Of a stretch of DNA of 43,739 bases, positions 15,846 through 24,399 are shown piece by piece. The translations under genes were made by a program, and so were the position numbers. Within the stretch, counting starts at the first letter, position 1. Each line of letters begins with the position of its first letter. Below the pieces are notes generated by a model, which saw nothing but the letters and a program-made list of their open reading frames with translations, was not told the DNA's origin and made no database searches. Location: assembly GCA_037968855.1 (NCBI GenBank), contig JBBKWH010000122.1:1-43739 (forward strand). Direction: 5' to 3'. Source of the DNA: JBBKWH01 sp037968855 (GTDB lineage: Bacteria > Pseudomonadota > Gammaproteobacteria > Pseudomonadales > Moraxellaceae).

Positions 15846-17057
15846 ATGGAACGGACTCTTGCAACATCTCTTAGTGTGTTGGCCATTGCGTGTAGTGTTG
15901 CTTTAAGCGGCTGCAATAGCTTAAACGACGACGATACTCCCGCAGCAATATCAACCAAGCTAACGGTCAGTAGTGTCGATTATGTGGCGACCAACACCAC
16001 ACCCTATAGTGCTTACAGTCAAAAAATCACCTACAGCATGCCCAGCGTGAACACGGGTCAAACCACCACGGCAACCGCAGCGGTCTTTGTGCCGCAAGGT
16101 AACGCACCAGCCAGTGGATGGCCGATTATTGCATGGGCGCATGGCACGACCGGCGTAGCCGATGTCTGTGCGCCAAGCAATAGCCCTAGTCTAGGTGGGG
16201 TTGATCCGGTGATTGCGCAGTTGGTTCAGCTTGGCTACATAGTGGTTGCACCTGACTACGAAGGTTTGGGCTCGCCTGAAATTCATCCCTACCTTAATCT
16301 GGCCAGCGAAGGTCGCTCGATTGTCTATGCAGTCATGGCTGCACGAGAAAACGTGGCCACCGCAGGCAAACGCTGGGTGGCATATGGTCACTCTCAAGGC
16401 GGTCATGCTGCGTTAGGTGCGGCACAATATGCCAGCGAAGCAACCGGATTAGATTACCTTGGTACGGTGGCGATTGCGCCCGCATCTAATCTGGGTATGG
16501 CGATTAGTGGCGGCACACAGCTTGCAAGCCAGTTGTTAGCCGCCAATCAAGTCGAGTCTGCCATTGGGATTCTGGCCCAACAGATCACCTTTTCGGCCTA
16601 TGTGACTGCGGGTTTAAAGCAAACCACCTCGGTGGACTATAGCGATGTGTTTGATACACAGGCAGCGCAAATTGTGCCGCAGGTCGAAACGCGCTGCGAT
16701 GTGGGTAATCTGATTGGTGCAGACCTTGTGCAACATACGAAAAGCACAGGCAACCCACTGAGTTACCAAGGCTTAAAAGCCAATTTTGCCAGCGTACCTG
16801 CCATTAGCACTTTCCTCAGTACCCTGTCTGAGCCTGCGACCGTCAAGCTCAATCAACCCGTGATGATTATTCAGGGTGATGCAGATACTACCGTGCCTAA
16901 ACAACTGACCGACAAACTGGTCGTGGATATGAGTAATTTGGGTAGCAGCGTCACCTATACCGTGTTGCCAAATGCCACCCACGTGTCAGCGTTTACCGAT
17001 AGCGTGCCAACCGTCGTGGGCTTTATTCAAGGGCGCTTTGCTACGACCACCCCATAA
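15846..17057 (+). CDS. Lipoprotein alpha/beta-hydrolase, secretory lipase type
   Basis: A 403-residue exported esterase or lipase. The N-terminus is a lipoprotein signal peptide with lipobox LSGC, so Cys23 would be lipidated and the enzyme anchored to a membrane facing the periplasm or outside. The motif AHGTTGVADVCAPS is typical of secretory lipases (LIP family). The triad can be placed: Ser183 in GHSQGG, Asp345 or Asp347 in GDADTTVP, His379 in NATHVSAF. I chose ATG 15846 because GGAG lies 6 bases upstream and it begins the signal peptide; the frame is open from 15753. It is a single-gene unit ending at the shared terminator with dnaK. The substrate is not predictable. Confidence 0.82.
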   Translation: MERTLATSLSVLAIACSVALSGCNSLNDDDTPAAISTKLTVSSVDYVATNTTPYSAYSQKITYSMPSVNTGQTTTATAAVFVPQGNAPASGWPIIAWAHGTTGVADVCAPSNSPSLGGVDPVIAQLVQLGYIVVAPDYEGLGSPEIHPYLNLASEGRSIVYAVMAARENVATAGKRWVAYGHSQGGHAALGAAQYASEATGLDYLGTVAIAPASNLGMAISGGTQLASQLLAANQVESAIGILAQQITFSAYVTAGLKQTTSVDYSDVFDTQAAQIVPQVETRCDVGNLIGADLVQHTKSTGNPLSYQGLKANFASVPAISTFLSTLSEPATVKLNQPVMIIQGDADTTVPKQLTDKLVVDMSNLGSSVTYTVLPNATHVSAFTDSVPTVVGFIQGRFATTTP

Positions 17058-17077
17058 TCAACGAATGAACTAACCAT

Positions 17078-17106
17078 AAAAAAACGCTCCCAAGGGAGCG
17101 TTTTTT
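17078..17106. terminator. Bidirectional terminator between lipase and dnaK
   Basis: An A-run, ACGCTCCC, a 2-base turn (AA), GGGAGCGT and a T-run form a compact stem. It lies 20 bases past the lipase stop and 16 bases past the dnaK stop on the other strand. Confidence 0.88.
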
Positions 17107-17121
17107 GCTTACGGCAAGATG

Positions 17122-19038
17122 TTATTTCTTGTCGTCTTTGACTTCGGTGAACTCGGCATCAACCACGCCATCATCGGCAGGTTGTTGCTGTGGTTGCGCT
17201 TGGCCTTCGCCGCCTTCTTGTGGCTGCTCGGCATACATGCGCTGCAACACAGGCATGGCTGCGGCTTGCAGTTCGTCGATTTTGGCCTTGATTGCGTCAA
17301 CGTCATTTTCTTTCGCTGTCGCTTCTAGCGCATCAATCGCGTCATCAATGGCTTTTTTCTCTTCTTCAGAGACTTTATCGCCTTGCTCTTTGACGGTTTT
17401 TTGCATGCTATGCACAATGCCATCTGCTTCGTTACGGGCAGCCGCTAAGTCAGCAAATTTCTTGTCTTCTTCAGCATTGGCTTCGGCGTCACGGACCATT
17501 TGCTGAATTTCTTCATCAGTCAAACCAGAGTCGGCTTTAATCTGAATACTCTGTGCTTTGCCAGTGCCTTTGTCTTTGGCTGAGATGTTCATGATGCCGT
17601 TGGCGTCAATGTCAAAGGTGACTTCGATCTGTGGCATGCCGCGTGGTGCTGGCGGAATGTCGGTCAGATCAAAACGGCCCAGCAGTTTGTTTTGCGCGGC
17701 CATTTTACGCTCGCCTTGATAGACCTGAATGGTCACGGCAGGCTGGTTATCGTCGGCAGTCGAGAAGGTCTGTGACTTCTTGGTTGGGATCATGGTGTTC
17801 TTTTCGATGATGCCTGTGAGCACACCACCCATGGTCTCAATACCCAAGGTCAACGGGGTCACATCAAGCAACAATACGTCTTTTTTGTCACCGGCCAATA
17901 CCGCACCTTGAATCGCTGCACCAGCGGCAACGGCTTCGTCTGGGTTGACGTCTTTGCGTGGCTCTTTGCCGAAGAATGCTTGTACTTTGGCTTGTACCAT
18001 TGGCATACGGGTCTGGCCACCAACCAAAATCACATCGCTGATGTCGCCAATCGACAGGCCAGCGTCTTTGAGCGCAATTTTGCATGGCTCAATGGTACGG
18101 GCAACCAACTCTTCAACCAATGACTCTAGTTTTGAGCGGGTGATGGTCAAGACCAAGTGCTTTGGACCCGTTGCATCTGCGGTGATATATGGCAGATTGA
18201 TTTCGGTACTGGTAGCAGACGACAGTTCAATCTTGGCTTTTTCGGCGGCTTCTTTGAGACGTTGCAGCGCCAATGGGTCTTGCTTGAGGTTGACGCTTTC
18301 TTGCTTTTTGAACTCTTCGACCAAGAAGTCGATCAGTTTCAAGTCAAAATCTTCACCGCCCAAGAAGGTGTCGCCGTTGGTGGCCAACACTTCAAACTGT
18401 TGGTCGCCATCAACGTCAGCAATTTCGATGATCGACACGTCAAACGTACCGCCGCCCAAGTCATAGACTGCGATTTTGCGGTCGCCTTCTTTTTTGTCCA
18501 TACCAAAGGCCAGCGCCGCAGCGGTTGGCTCGTTGATGATGCGCTTGACGTCGAGACCGGCAATACGGCCCGCATCTTTGGTGGCTTGACGCTGTGCATC
18601 GTTAAAGTAGGCCGGTACGGTAATCACGGCTTCGGTAACGCTTTCACCCAGATAATCTTCGGCGGTCTTTTTCATCTTTTTCAAGATTTCAGCCGAGATT
18701 TGTGGTGCAGCCATTTGCTTGCCGTTGACTTCGACCCATGCGTCGCCGTTGTCGGCTTTGACGATTTTGTATGGGACCATGCCAATATCTTTTTGCACCA
18801 CATCGTCTTGATAGCGACGACCGATCAAACGCTTGATCGCAAATAGGGTGTTTTTTGGGTTGGTGACCGCTTGACGCTTGGCACTTTGACCAACCAACAC
18901 TTCGCCGTCTTTGTAGGCAATGATCGATGGGGTGGTCCGCGCGCCTTCGGCGTTTTCGATCACTTTAACTTTGTCGCCTTCCATCACTGCAACGCAGGAG
19001 TTGGTGGTGCCAAGGTCGATACCAATAATTTTAGCCAT
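17122..19038 (-). CDS. dnaK: Chaperone DnaK (Hsp70)
   Basis: DnaK is the ATP-driven Hsp70 that folds and refolds proteins with DnaJ and GrpE. The protein is 638 residues, as in E. coli. It starts with MAKIIGIDLGTTNSCVA and has the Hsp70 signatures IAVYDLGGGTFDVSI and VILVGGQTRMP, the linker VLLLDVTPLTLGIE, the substrate domain, and an acidic tail ending near EFTEVKDDKK. I start at ATG 19038 with GGAG about 9 bases upstream; the frame is open to 19107. It lies 146 bases downstream of grpE on the same strand. On the minus strand, CTTGAAA (19108-19102) and CATATC (19085-19080), 16 bases apart, are a weak heat-shock promoter candidate. Confidence 0.97.
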   Translation of the reverse strand: MAKIIGIDLGTTNSCVAVMEGDKVKVIENAEGARTTPSIIAYKDGEVLVGQSAKRQAVTNPKNTLFAIKRLIGRRYQDDVVQKDIGMVPYKIVKADNGDAWVEVNGKQMAAPQISAEILKKMKKTAEDYLGESVTEAVITVPAYFNDAQRQATKDAGRIAGLDVKRIINEPTAAALAFGMDKKEGDRKIAVYDLGGGTFDVSIIEIADVDGDQQFEVLATNGDTFLGGEDFDLKLIDFLVEEFKKQESVNLKQDPLALQRLKEAAEKAKIELSSATSTEINLPYITADATGPKHLVLTITRSKLESLVEELVARTIEPCKIALKDAGLSIGDISDVILVGGQTRMPMVQAKVQAFFGKEPRKDVNPDEAVAAGAAIQGAVLAGDKKDVLLLDVTPLTLGIETMGGVLTGIIEKNTMIPTKKSQTFSTADDNQPAVTIQVYQGERKMAAQNKLLGRFDLTDIPPAPRGMPQIEVTFDIDANGIMNISAKDKGTGKAQSIQIKADSGLTDEEIQQMVRDAEANAEEDKKFADLAAARNEADGIVHSMQKTVKEQGDKVSEEEKKAIDDAIDALEATAKENDVDAIKAKIDELQAAAMPVLQRMYAEQPQEGGEGQAQPQQQPADDGVVDAEFTEVKDDKK

Positions 19039-19100
19039 GTGTTCTTGCTCCTCAAATGGATGTGAATTGCTTGTGTGTCGATATGCGCCTGATTTGGGCC

Positions 19101-19148
19101 TTTTCAAGCAAGAAAATCAGCTTTTTTTGGATTTTTTATGCTTGAAAA
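19101..19148. repeat. 10-bp inverted repeat in the grpE-dnaK gap
   Basis: TTTTCAAGCA at 19101-19110 and TGCTTGAAAA at 19139-19148 are exact reverse complements around 28 A/T-rich bases. Each arm contains CTTGAAA on one strand, the -35 word of heat-shock promoters. It is not the CIRCE element. Confidence 0.6.
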
Positions 19149-19184
19149 ACCGATGCTTCGACACCAACGGATTCAAAAAATGTG

Positions 19185-19721
19185 TTATTGCCCAACCATG
19201 ACCATCGCTGGACGCAACAAGCGACCATTGAGGCTATAGCCTTTTTGCAGCACTTGACCGACTTGGTCGGCAGGTGCATCCGGCGCAATACCGACCGCTT
19301 GGTGCAAGTCGGCGTTAAACGGTTGGCCTTGTGGGTCGATTAATTGCACGCCGTGTTTTTCTAGCGCGCTGAGCAATGATTTGTAGGTCAAACGCACGCC
19401 TTCAACCAATGCACTTTCTTGGTCACCTGCCGCGACCAACGCGCGCTCAAGGTTGTCCACCACATCCAACATGCTGGTCGAAAATTTTTCGAGTGCATAT
19501 TTTTTGGCATTGTCGGTTTCGCGTTCGACACGTTTTTGAAAATTGTACATGTCGGCATTGGCACGGGCTTGAATGTCCTTAGTGGACGCTTCAAGCTCGG
19601 CAATCCGTGCTGCAAATTGCTCAGGTGAAATGTCACTGACCACATCGGCAGCTAAGCGTTCTGGGTTAGAAAATTCGGCTTGCGCTTGCTCGACTTCTGG
19701 CTGTTGGTCTTCTGCTGACAT
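19185..19721 (-). CDS. grpE: Nucleotide exchange factor GrpE
   Basis: GrpE releases ADP from DnaK. With the ATG at 19721 the protein is 178 residues: an acidic, disordered start, a long helix (about 40-110, with FQKRVERETDNAKKYALEKF), and the C-terminal beta domain with the signature region containing HQAVGI and VLQKGYSLNGRLLRPAMVMVG. I chose 19721 (MSAEDQQPE) because GGAG lies 7 bases upstream; an ATG at 19751 would add MFNLFKRRSQ. It lies upstream of dnaK with a heat-shock promoter candidate before it. Confidence 0.95.
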   Translation of the reverse strand: MSAEDQQPEVEQAQAEFSNPERLAADVVSDISPEQFAARIAELEASTKDIQARANADMYNFQKRVERETDNAKKYALEKFSTSMLDVVDNLERALVAAGDQESALVEGVRLTYKSLLSALEKHGVQLIDPQGQPFNADLHQAVGIAPDAPADQVGQVLQKGYSLNGRLLRPAMVMVGQ

Positions 19722-19800
19722 CTGGGATCTCCGTTTAAACAGGTTGAACATGAATCAGTCCGGTGCAAATGCACTGATGTATAGATACCTGTGTGTCTTG

Positions 19801-19826
19801 CTTGGGCTGTTTGTGTGGATTTCAAG
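19801..19826 (-). promoter_or_regulatory. Candidate sigma-32 (heat-shock) promoter of grpE
   Basis: On the minus strand CTTGAAA (19826-19820) is followed after 13 bases by CCCAAG (19806-19801). The -35 is a full match to the sigma-32 consensus and the -10 (CCCCAT-type) is partial. Transcription would start roughly 75 bases before grpE. Confidence 0.5.
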
Positions 19827-19957
19827 GCAACACTGATCGATCAGTTTGACAATCATGCTTGTCAAATAAAAATACACAGGACAAGATACCAACCGAGAAC
19901 CACAAGTACCGAGTGAAAGCTGGTGTCATGTGGCACACTTTTTTTGACAGGAGTTGC

Positions 19958-21034
19958 ATGGTGTTTGCACAAAATTTGATGGCTCGCGTGATGCGAGTAC
20001 AAGGGGACGCCGCCCGCTTGATGGCTCGTTTACCTGAAGGTATCCAACAAAAACTTGCTCATACATTGGGCTACAAACACCCCCATACTGAGCTCGACAG
20101 CCACGTGCAAGTGCTGTTGGCTGTTCGCCGCCTACAAGGAAATCGCCAGCTACTCGGTACAGATCCACAGATCAGCCGCAAACACTTTCGCCTAGAAATG
20201 CAGTCGATTGCTCCCGCCACACCAACAGCGGTGGGTGGTTCACGCGACTTTCATATTAATGGCCCCGCCGGTTTGATTCCGGTTCGCCACTACTTGCCCA
20301 AGCAAATGGAAGATCAAGCACCATTGTTGGTGTTTTTTCATGGGGGTGGCTTTGTGGTGGGTGATCTTGATACCCATGACGAAGCCTGCCGTGTGCTATG
20401 CGCAGCTGGACAAATGCAAGTGCTGAGCGTCGATTATCGTTTGGCTCCCGAACACAAAGCCCCTGCTGCTGCCGATGATTGCTTGGCAGCGCTCCGTTGG
20501 GTGCATGACAACGCCGCTGCGCTCAATGTTGATCCGCACAAAATTGCCATTGGTGGCGACAGCGCAGGTGGCAATCTGTCGGCAGTGGTCAGTCAAATGG
20601 CCGCAGGCAAAAGCTTTGCCCCTGCTGCACAGTTGTTGATTTATCCAGTGGTTGATCTGGTAGACATTTACAGCACCCACAGCACTTATAGCGATGGTTT
20701 GTTTTTAAGCCAAGCCGATATGGATCAGGCCAAGGCCAACTATGTACAACACAGTGGTTTGCCGTTAAGTGATTATCGGATCTCTCCGCTACGTGGCACG
20801 CTCAAGGGCGTTGCCCCTGCCTTGGTCATTACCGCAGGTCATGATGTCTTGCGTGAAGAAGGTGAGCTATACGCCAAGCATCTGCAAGAGGCAGGCGTGC
20901 CTTGCACCTTGACCCGCGTCACACCCCAAGGTCATGGCTTTATTAATATCACCAGTATTAACCGTGGCGCACATGCGGCCACCGTACAAATGGGCAAAGA
21001 TTTACGCAACTTGCTGGAACAAGTCTCTGCTTAA
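19958..21034 (+). CDS. Alpha/beta-hydrolase esterase, HSL family
   Basis: A 358-residue carboxylesterase of the hormone-sensitive lipase family, probably cytoplasmic or membrane-associated as no signal peptide is seen. The oxyanion-hole motif HGGG is at 128-131, the nucleophile Ser202 in GDSAGG, Asp296 in TAGHDVLREEG, and His326 in PQGHGF. An N-terminal cap of about 110 residues is typical of bacterial HSL enzymes. I start at ATG 19958, which has AGGAG 5 bases upstream; the frame can be opened at TTG 19859, but that start has no ribosome site and would overlap the grpE promoter region. It is transcribed away from grpE. Its substrate is unknown; short-chain esters are usual. Confidence 0.82.
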   Translation: MVFAQNLMARVMRVQGDAARLMARLPEGIQQKLAHTLGYKHPHTELDSHVQVLLAVRRLQGNRQLLGTDPQISRKHFRLEMQSIAPATPTAVGGSRDFHINGPAGLIPVRHYLPKQMEDQAPLLVFFHGGGFVVGDLDTHDEACRVLCAAGQMQVLSVDYRLAPEHKAPAAADDCLAALRWVHDNAAALNVDPHKIAIGGDSAGGNLSAVVSQMAAGKSFAPAAQLLIYPVVDLVDIYSTHSTYSDGLFLSQADMDQAKANYVQHSGLPLSDYRISPLRGTLKGVAPALVITAGHDVLREEGELYAKHLQEAGVPCTLTRVTPQGHGFINITSINRGAHAATVQMGKDLRNLLEQVSA

Positions 21035-21061
21035 GCACGCAGCGTCACACAGTAGTCCTTT

Positions 21062-21095
21062 AAATCAAGCGCTCATCTGGATGTGCGCTTGATTT
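21062..21095. terminator. Hairpin between converging esterase and tsaC genes
   Basis: AAATCAAGCGC (21062-21072) and GCGCTTGATTT (21085-21095) form an 11-bp stem over a 12-base loop. Only short T and A tracts flank it, so termination may be weak, but it lies exactly between two converging genes. Confidence 0.55.
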
Positions 21096-21107
21096 GTTCA
21101 TCAAGGG

Positions 21108-21662
21108 CTAAGCCCCGCGCAACACCTGCCCTGTCAGCGCATCTTTAATCTGACTGGGTTGTAACGCACCACCGACCTCACCCGCCACACACGGCACGGC
21201 ACTGCCAAAATAAGCGTGGACTTGATCGGCTGTTCTGGCCTCAACCTGCCCTGCCGGATTAGCACTGGTCGAGACAATCGGCCCACCAAAGGCCAAACAT
21301 AACGCCTGAACCACCGGATGCGCTGACACGCGAACAGCCACCCGATCATGCGCACCACAAATCCATGTAGGCACCGATGGACTTAAGGGTAATAACCACG
21401 TCAATGGCGCAGGCCAGCTACTCACCACCTGATCACGCTGCTGCGCGGTAAGTCCCACCAATAGTGGCTCAACCTGCTCGATGCTAGCAGCGATCAAAAT
21501 TACGCCTTTGTCGACTGGTCGGGTCTTTAAATCCAAAATCTGTTGCACCGCCTGTTGGTTAAGCGGATCACAACCCAAGCCCCACACCGCCTCGGTGGGA
21601 TAAGCCAAGATCTGTCCGTCACGCATCCAAGCTGCCGCACGTTTGATATCCAACTGTGTCAC
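21108..21662 (-). CDS. tsaC: Threonylcarbamoyl-AMP synthase
   Basis: TsaC makes threonylcarbamoyl-AMP from threonine, bicarbonate and ATP, the first step of the t6A37 modification of tRNAs reading ANN codons. Motifs of the Sua5/YciO/YrdC fold are present: AYPTEAVWGLGCDP, LKTRPVDKGVILIA, RVSAHPVVQALC, STSANPAG and the ending IKDALTGQVLRG, as in E. coli TsaC (190 residues). I place the start at GTG 21662 (184 residues), with GAGG 6 bases upstream and agreement with the family length. ATGs further up (21701, 21743) add residues with no family match. TsaC next to dprA is common in this group, but here two plus-strand genes separate them. Confidence 0.88.
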   Translation of the reverse strand: MTQLDIKRAAAWMRDGQILAYPTEAVWGLGCDPLNQQAVQQILDLKTRPVDKGVILIAASIEQVEPLLVGLTAQQRDQVVSSWPAPLTWLLPLSPSVPTWICGAHDRVAVRVSAHPVVQALCLAFGGPIVSTSANPAGQVEARTADQVHAYFGSAVPCVAGEVGGALQPSQIKDALTGQVLRGA

Positions 21663-21858
21663 TGTCAACCTCACCACAATCAACGCTGATCCGATCAGCA
21701 TAGTGTACTCATGACGCGACATTACTGCGCCAAGCCAGTGCATTTATTCCATACTGTGAAGTAAAACCAGCACAGTTTTTTTACTGCTTTGCTACACCTA
21801 CATCGCTCAATTCAACGCATGATTCAAGCTGAAAATGGATAAGGCGAGAGGATAACTG

Positions 21859-22269
21859 ATGTCTACCTTATATTTAGAGACCACCGAAGATGGCGCGTTA
21901 CGCCAACGTATCGACATTGGCCAACATCAACTATTTGCCGACATGAATGTCCTTGCTGGTGGGCAAGACAGCGCACCTGATCCGCATGACTTATTTGACG
22001 CCTCACTTGCTGCCTGCAAAGCCTTAACCCTGATGCTGTATGCCAAACAGCACAACATCCCACTACAGCGTGTCAGCATTGATTTACAGCGTGATGCCAG
22101 CCAAGAACGCGCCAAAATCTATGCCCTTGATATTGGCCTGCAACTGATTGGCCCACTCAGTGACGAGGAAAGACTAAAGCTCTTGCTCATTGCCGATAAA
22201 TGCCCAATCCATAAGTTGATGAGCCAAGCCACCATCAACATTTATACCCATTTGATCAACGAGGACTAA
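21859..22269 (+). CDS. OsmC/Ohr-family protein
   Basis: A 136-residue protein of the OsmC-like family, which usually reduces organic hydroperoxides with two cysteines. Both are present: Cys53 in SLAACKALT and Cys115 in ADKCPIHKLM. PDPHDLFDASLAAC matches the helix that carries the first Cys. It resembles the shorter YhfA-like OsmC branch, not Ohr, so a peroxide role is inferred. GAGAGG lies upstream of the ATG. The pirin gene begins 3 bases after its stop, so the two form an operon that is probably linked to oxidative stress. Confidence 0.8.
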   Translation: MSTLYLETTEDGALRQRIDIGQHQLFADMNVLAGGQDSAPDPHDLFDASLAACKALTLMLYAKQHNIPLQRVSIDLQRDASQERAKIYALDIGLQLIGPLSDEERLKLLLIADKCPIHKLMSQATINIYTHLINED

Positions 22270-22272
22270 GCC

Positions 22273-23166
22273 ATGTTGTCGATCATTGATCCACTCCAAA
22301 AGGACATCGGTTTTTTGGTACGCCGTTTACTGCCTTCACGATTGATCCGTCAGATCGGGCCATTTGTCTTCTTTGATCACATGGGGCCTGCCACCTTTGA
22401 GCCAGAGACCCATGCAGGTGATGTTCGTCCCCATCCGCATATTGGTTTGGCAACCGTCACGTACTTGTTTAGCGGCGCAATGATGCACCGCGACAGCCTC
22501 GGTGTCGTACAACGTATCGAGCCAGAAGCCATCAACCTGATGACAGCAGGCTATGGTGTGACGCACTCTGAACGCATTCCTGATGATATTCGCGCCAGTG
22601 GTACAGCTGTTGAAGGCATTCAAACATGGTTAGCCTTGCCACCCGATCATGCCGAAAGCCAACCTCATTTTGAGCACTACCCGACTGAGCAACTGCCCTT
22701 CGTCGAACTGGTTTGCGCCAGCGCACGTATTTTGATTGGTCATGCATTTGGTGCAAGCAGTCAGGTGAAACCCTCTTCTCCAACGCTATATGTCGACCTA
22801 CAACTTGAAGCCGGTGCACGGCTAACACTGGATCGACAGATTGCCGTGGAGCATGGTCTGTATTTGGCGCAAGGTGATGTGCACATCCAGATGGATGAGT
22901 CGGCAGAACCGCTCGCCATTGAGACGCATCAGATGGTCTGCTTGCAACGCCAAGGCCAACCGTTGAGCGATGATATTGTGATTGGTAGCACTAATGGCGC
23001 ACGGCTGATGTGGTTTGGTGGTGACACACTGCCCGAACAACCCCGCCTCAACTGGAACTTTGTCGCCTATAGCCGCGAACGGATCGAACAAGCACGCGAG
23101 GACTGGGCCAATGATCGTTTTGAGCCTGTGCCTAACGAGCATGAGCGCATTCCCTTACCCGATTAA
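22273..23166 (+). CDS. Pirin-family protein
   Basis: A 297-residue bicupin of the pirin family. The metal ligands are visible as in known pirins: His54 and His56 in RPHPHIGLATVTYLF, and His98 and Glu100 in GVTHSERIP. Some pirins are quercetin 2,3-dioxygenases and others are redox-linked regulators, and the sequence alone does not say which. The ribosome site GAGGACTAAGCC spans the stop of the OsmC-like gene, so the two are probably co-translated. It converges with dprA, with 25 bases between stops and no clear terminator. Confidence 0.85.
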   Translation: MLSIIDPLQKDIGFLVRRLLPSRLIRQIGPFVFFDHMGPATFEPETHAGDVRPHPHIGLATVTYLFSGAMMHRDSLGVVQRIEPEAINLMTAGYGVTHSERIPDDIRASGTAVEGIQTWLALPPDHAESQPHFEHYPTEQLPFVELVCASARILIGHAFGASSQVKPSSPTLYVDLQLEAGARLTLDRQIAVEHGLYLAQGDVHIQMDESAEPLAIETHQMVCLQRQGQPLSDDIVIGSTNGARLMWFGGDTLPEQPRLNWNFVAYSRERIEQAREDWANDRFEPVPNEHERIPLPD

Positions 23167-23191
23167 ACACACGCGCTGATCATGGATCAAA

Positions 23192-24379
23192 TTAGGCCAG
23201 ACAACGCTGATAGCGCCCACCTTGCTGGATCACCAGACCCAGCAACTCTAGCTCCATCAGCAAGCCAGACAAGCTGGCCACATCCAGACCACAGGCCATG
23301 ACCAACTGATCCATGTCTTGCCCAGTCCAATCGAGCTGGGCCAGCACGGCTTGCAGATGCACGGGTACATCTGTGGTAGGGGCAGCCTGCGTGTGATCAG
23401 CATCAGATGACTTGGCATCAAGCTGTTGATGATGTTGTTGCCAATGCCGTGGCAGCTCCAGATCCTCAAGAATTTGCGCAGGCTCATCGACCAAGATCGC
23501 CCCTTCACGGATCAAATGATGACAGCCTCTGGCCAACGGATTGTCCACATGACCCGGAATGGCAAACACCAAGCGGCCTTGCTCGGCAGCCAAACGCGCG
23601 GTAATCAACGAACCGCTTTTGACCGCAGCCTCAACCACCAATACACCCAGCGACAAGCCACTGACAATCCGATTACGCCGCGGAAAATGATAAGCCAACG
23701 GCGCGGTATCCGGCAAAAACTCTGACACCACTGTCCCGCCTTCAGCCAACATACGCGCGAGCAATGACTTGTGGCTACTGGGATAACAAACATCTAGGCC
23801 AGTTCCCAATACCGCAATGGTTCGACCACCACCGACTGACAACGCGCCAACATGTGCATCCGCATCAATCCCTTGCGCCAAGCCACTGGTAATCCACAAG
23901 CCCTGCTCAGCAAGTGTTGCCGCAAAACGCTGCGCAAGTTTGCGACCACTTGGCGTGGGCTGGCGCGTGCCAACAATCGCCATTTGTGGCTGTAATAGTT
24001 GGGCAGACTCGCCTTGGACAAACAAAAATGGCGGCGCATCATCCAACATAGCCAAGGCTTTGGGATAGTGTAAATCGTTGGGCTGTAACAACTGATAGCG
24101 CTGTTCGGAGACCGCATTGCAGACTTGCTCGACCCGTGTGTGATCCGCCACCGTACCGGCCTGCCAGCTTTTGACCCGCTTAAGATGCGAGGCATGCAAG
24201 CCTAAGCGCTGCCAATCGTCATAGCGAGAACGCAAGGCCACATCAGCCGAGCCAAAATGCTGCAACACGGCCTGATAAGACGTCACCGATTGATTCAGCA
24301 CATGCCAAAGTGCCAGACGAGTTTCCCAGTCTGGCGCAGTGCTCACCTCATCAAACAAATCGAGAGTCAATACAGGCAT
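23192..24379 (-). CDS. dprA: DNA processing protein DprA (Smf)
   Basis: DprA binds single-stranded DNA taken up by transformation and loads RecA. The 395-residue protein has an N-terminal helical part, the Rossmann-like core (about 105-310: MAIVGTRQPTPSGRKLAQRFA, ITSGLAQGIDADAHVGAL, TIAVLGTGLDVCYPS, FPRRNRIVSGLSLGVLVVEA, PGHVDNPLARGCHHLIREGA) and a C-terminal winged-helix-like end. It lies 20 bases after the LysM gene on the same strand, a conserved pairing in gammaproteobacteria. Its presence fits the natural transformability known in Acinetobacter relatives. Confidence 0.94.
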   Translation of the reverse strand: MPVLTLDLFDEVSTAPDWETRLALWHVLNQSVTSYQAVLQHFGSADVALRSRYDDWQRLGLHASHLKRVKSWQAGTVADHTRVEQVCNAVSEQRYQLLQPNDLHYPKALAMLDDAPPFLFVQGESAQLLQPQMAIVGTRQPTPSGRKLAQRFAATLAEQGLWITSGLAQGIDADAHVGALSVGGGRTIAVLGTGLDVCYPSSHKSLLARMLAEGGTVVSEFLPDTAPLAYHFPRRNRIVSGLSLGVLVVEAAVKSGSLITARLAAEQGRLVFAIPGHVDNPLARGCHHLIREGAILVDEPAQILEDLELPRHWQQHHQQLDAKSSDADHTQAAPTTDVPVHLQAVLAQLDWTGQDMDQLVMACGLDVASLSGLLMELELLGLVIQQGGRYQRCLA

Positions 24380-24399
24380 CTTAACGCCAGCAGCAACGC

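Noticed and set aside
19039..19184. CIRCE element (HrcA operator) upstream of dnaK
   Set aside because: The TTAGCACTC-N9-GAGTGCTAA pattern is absent; the palindrome there has another sequence.
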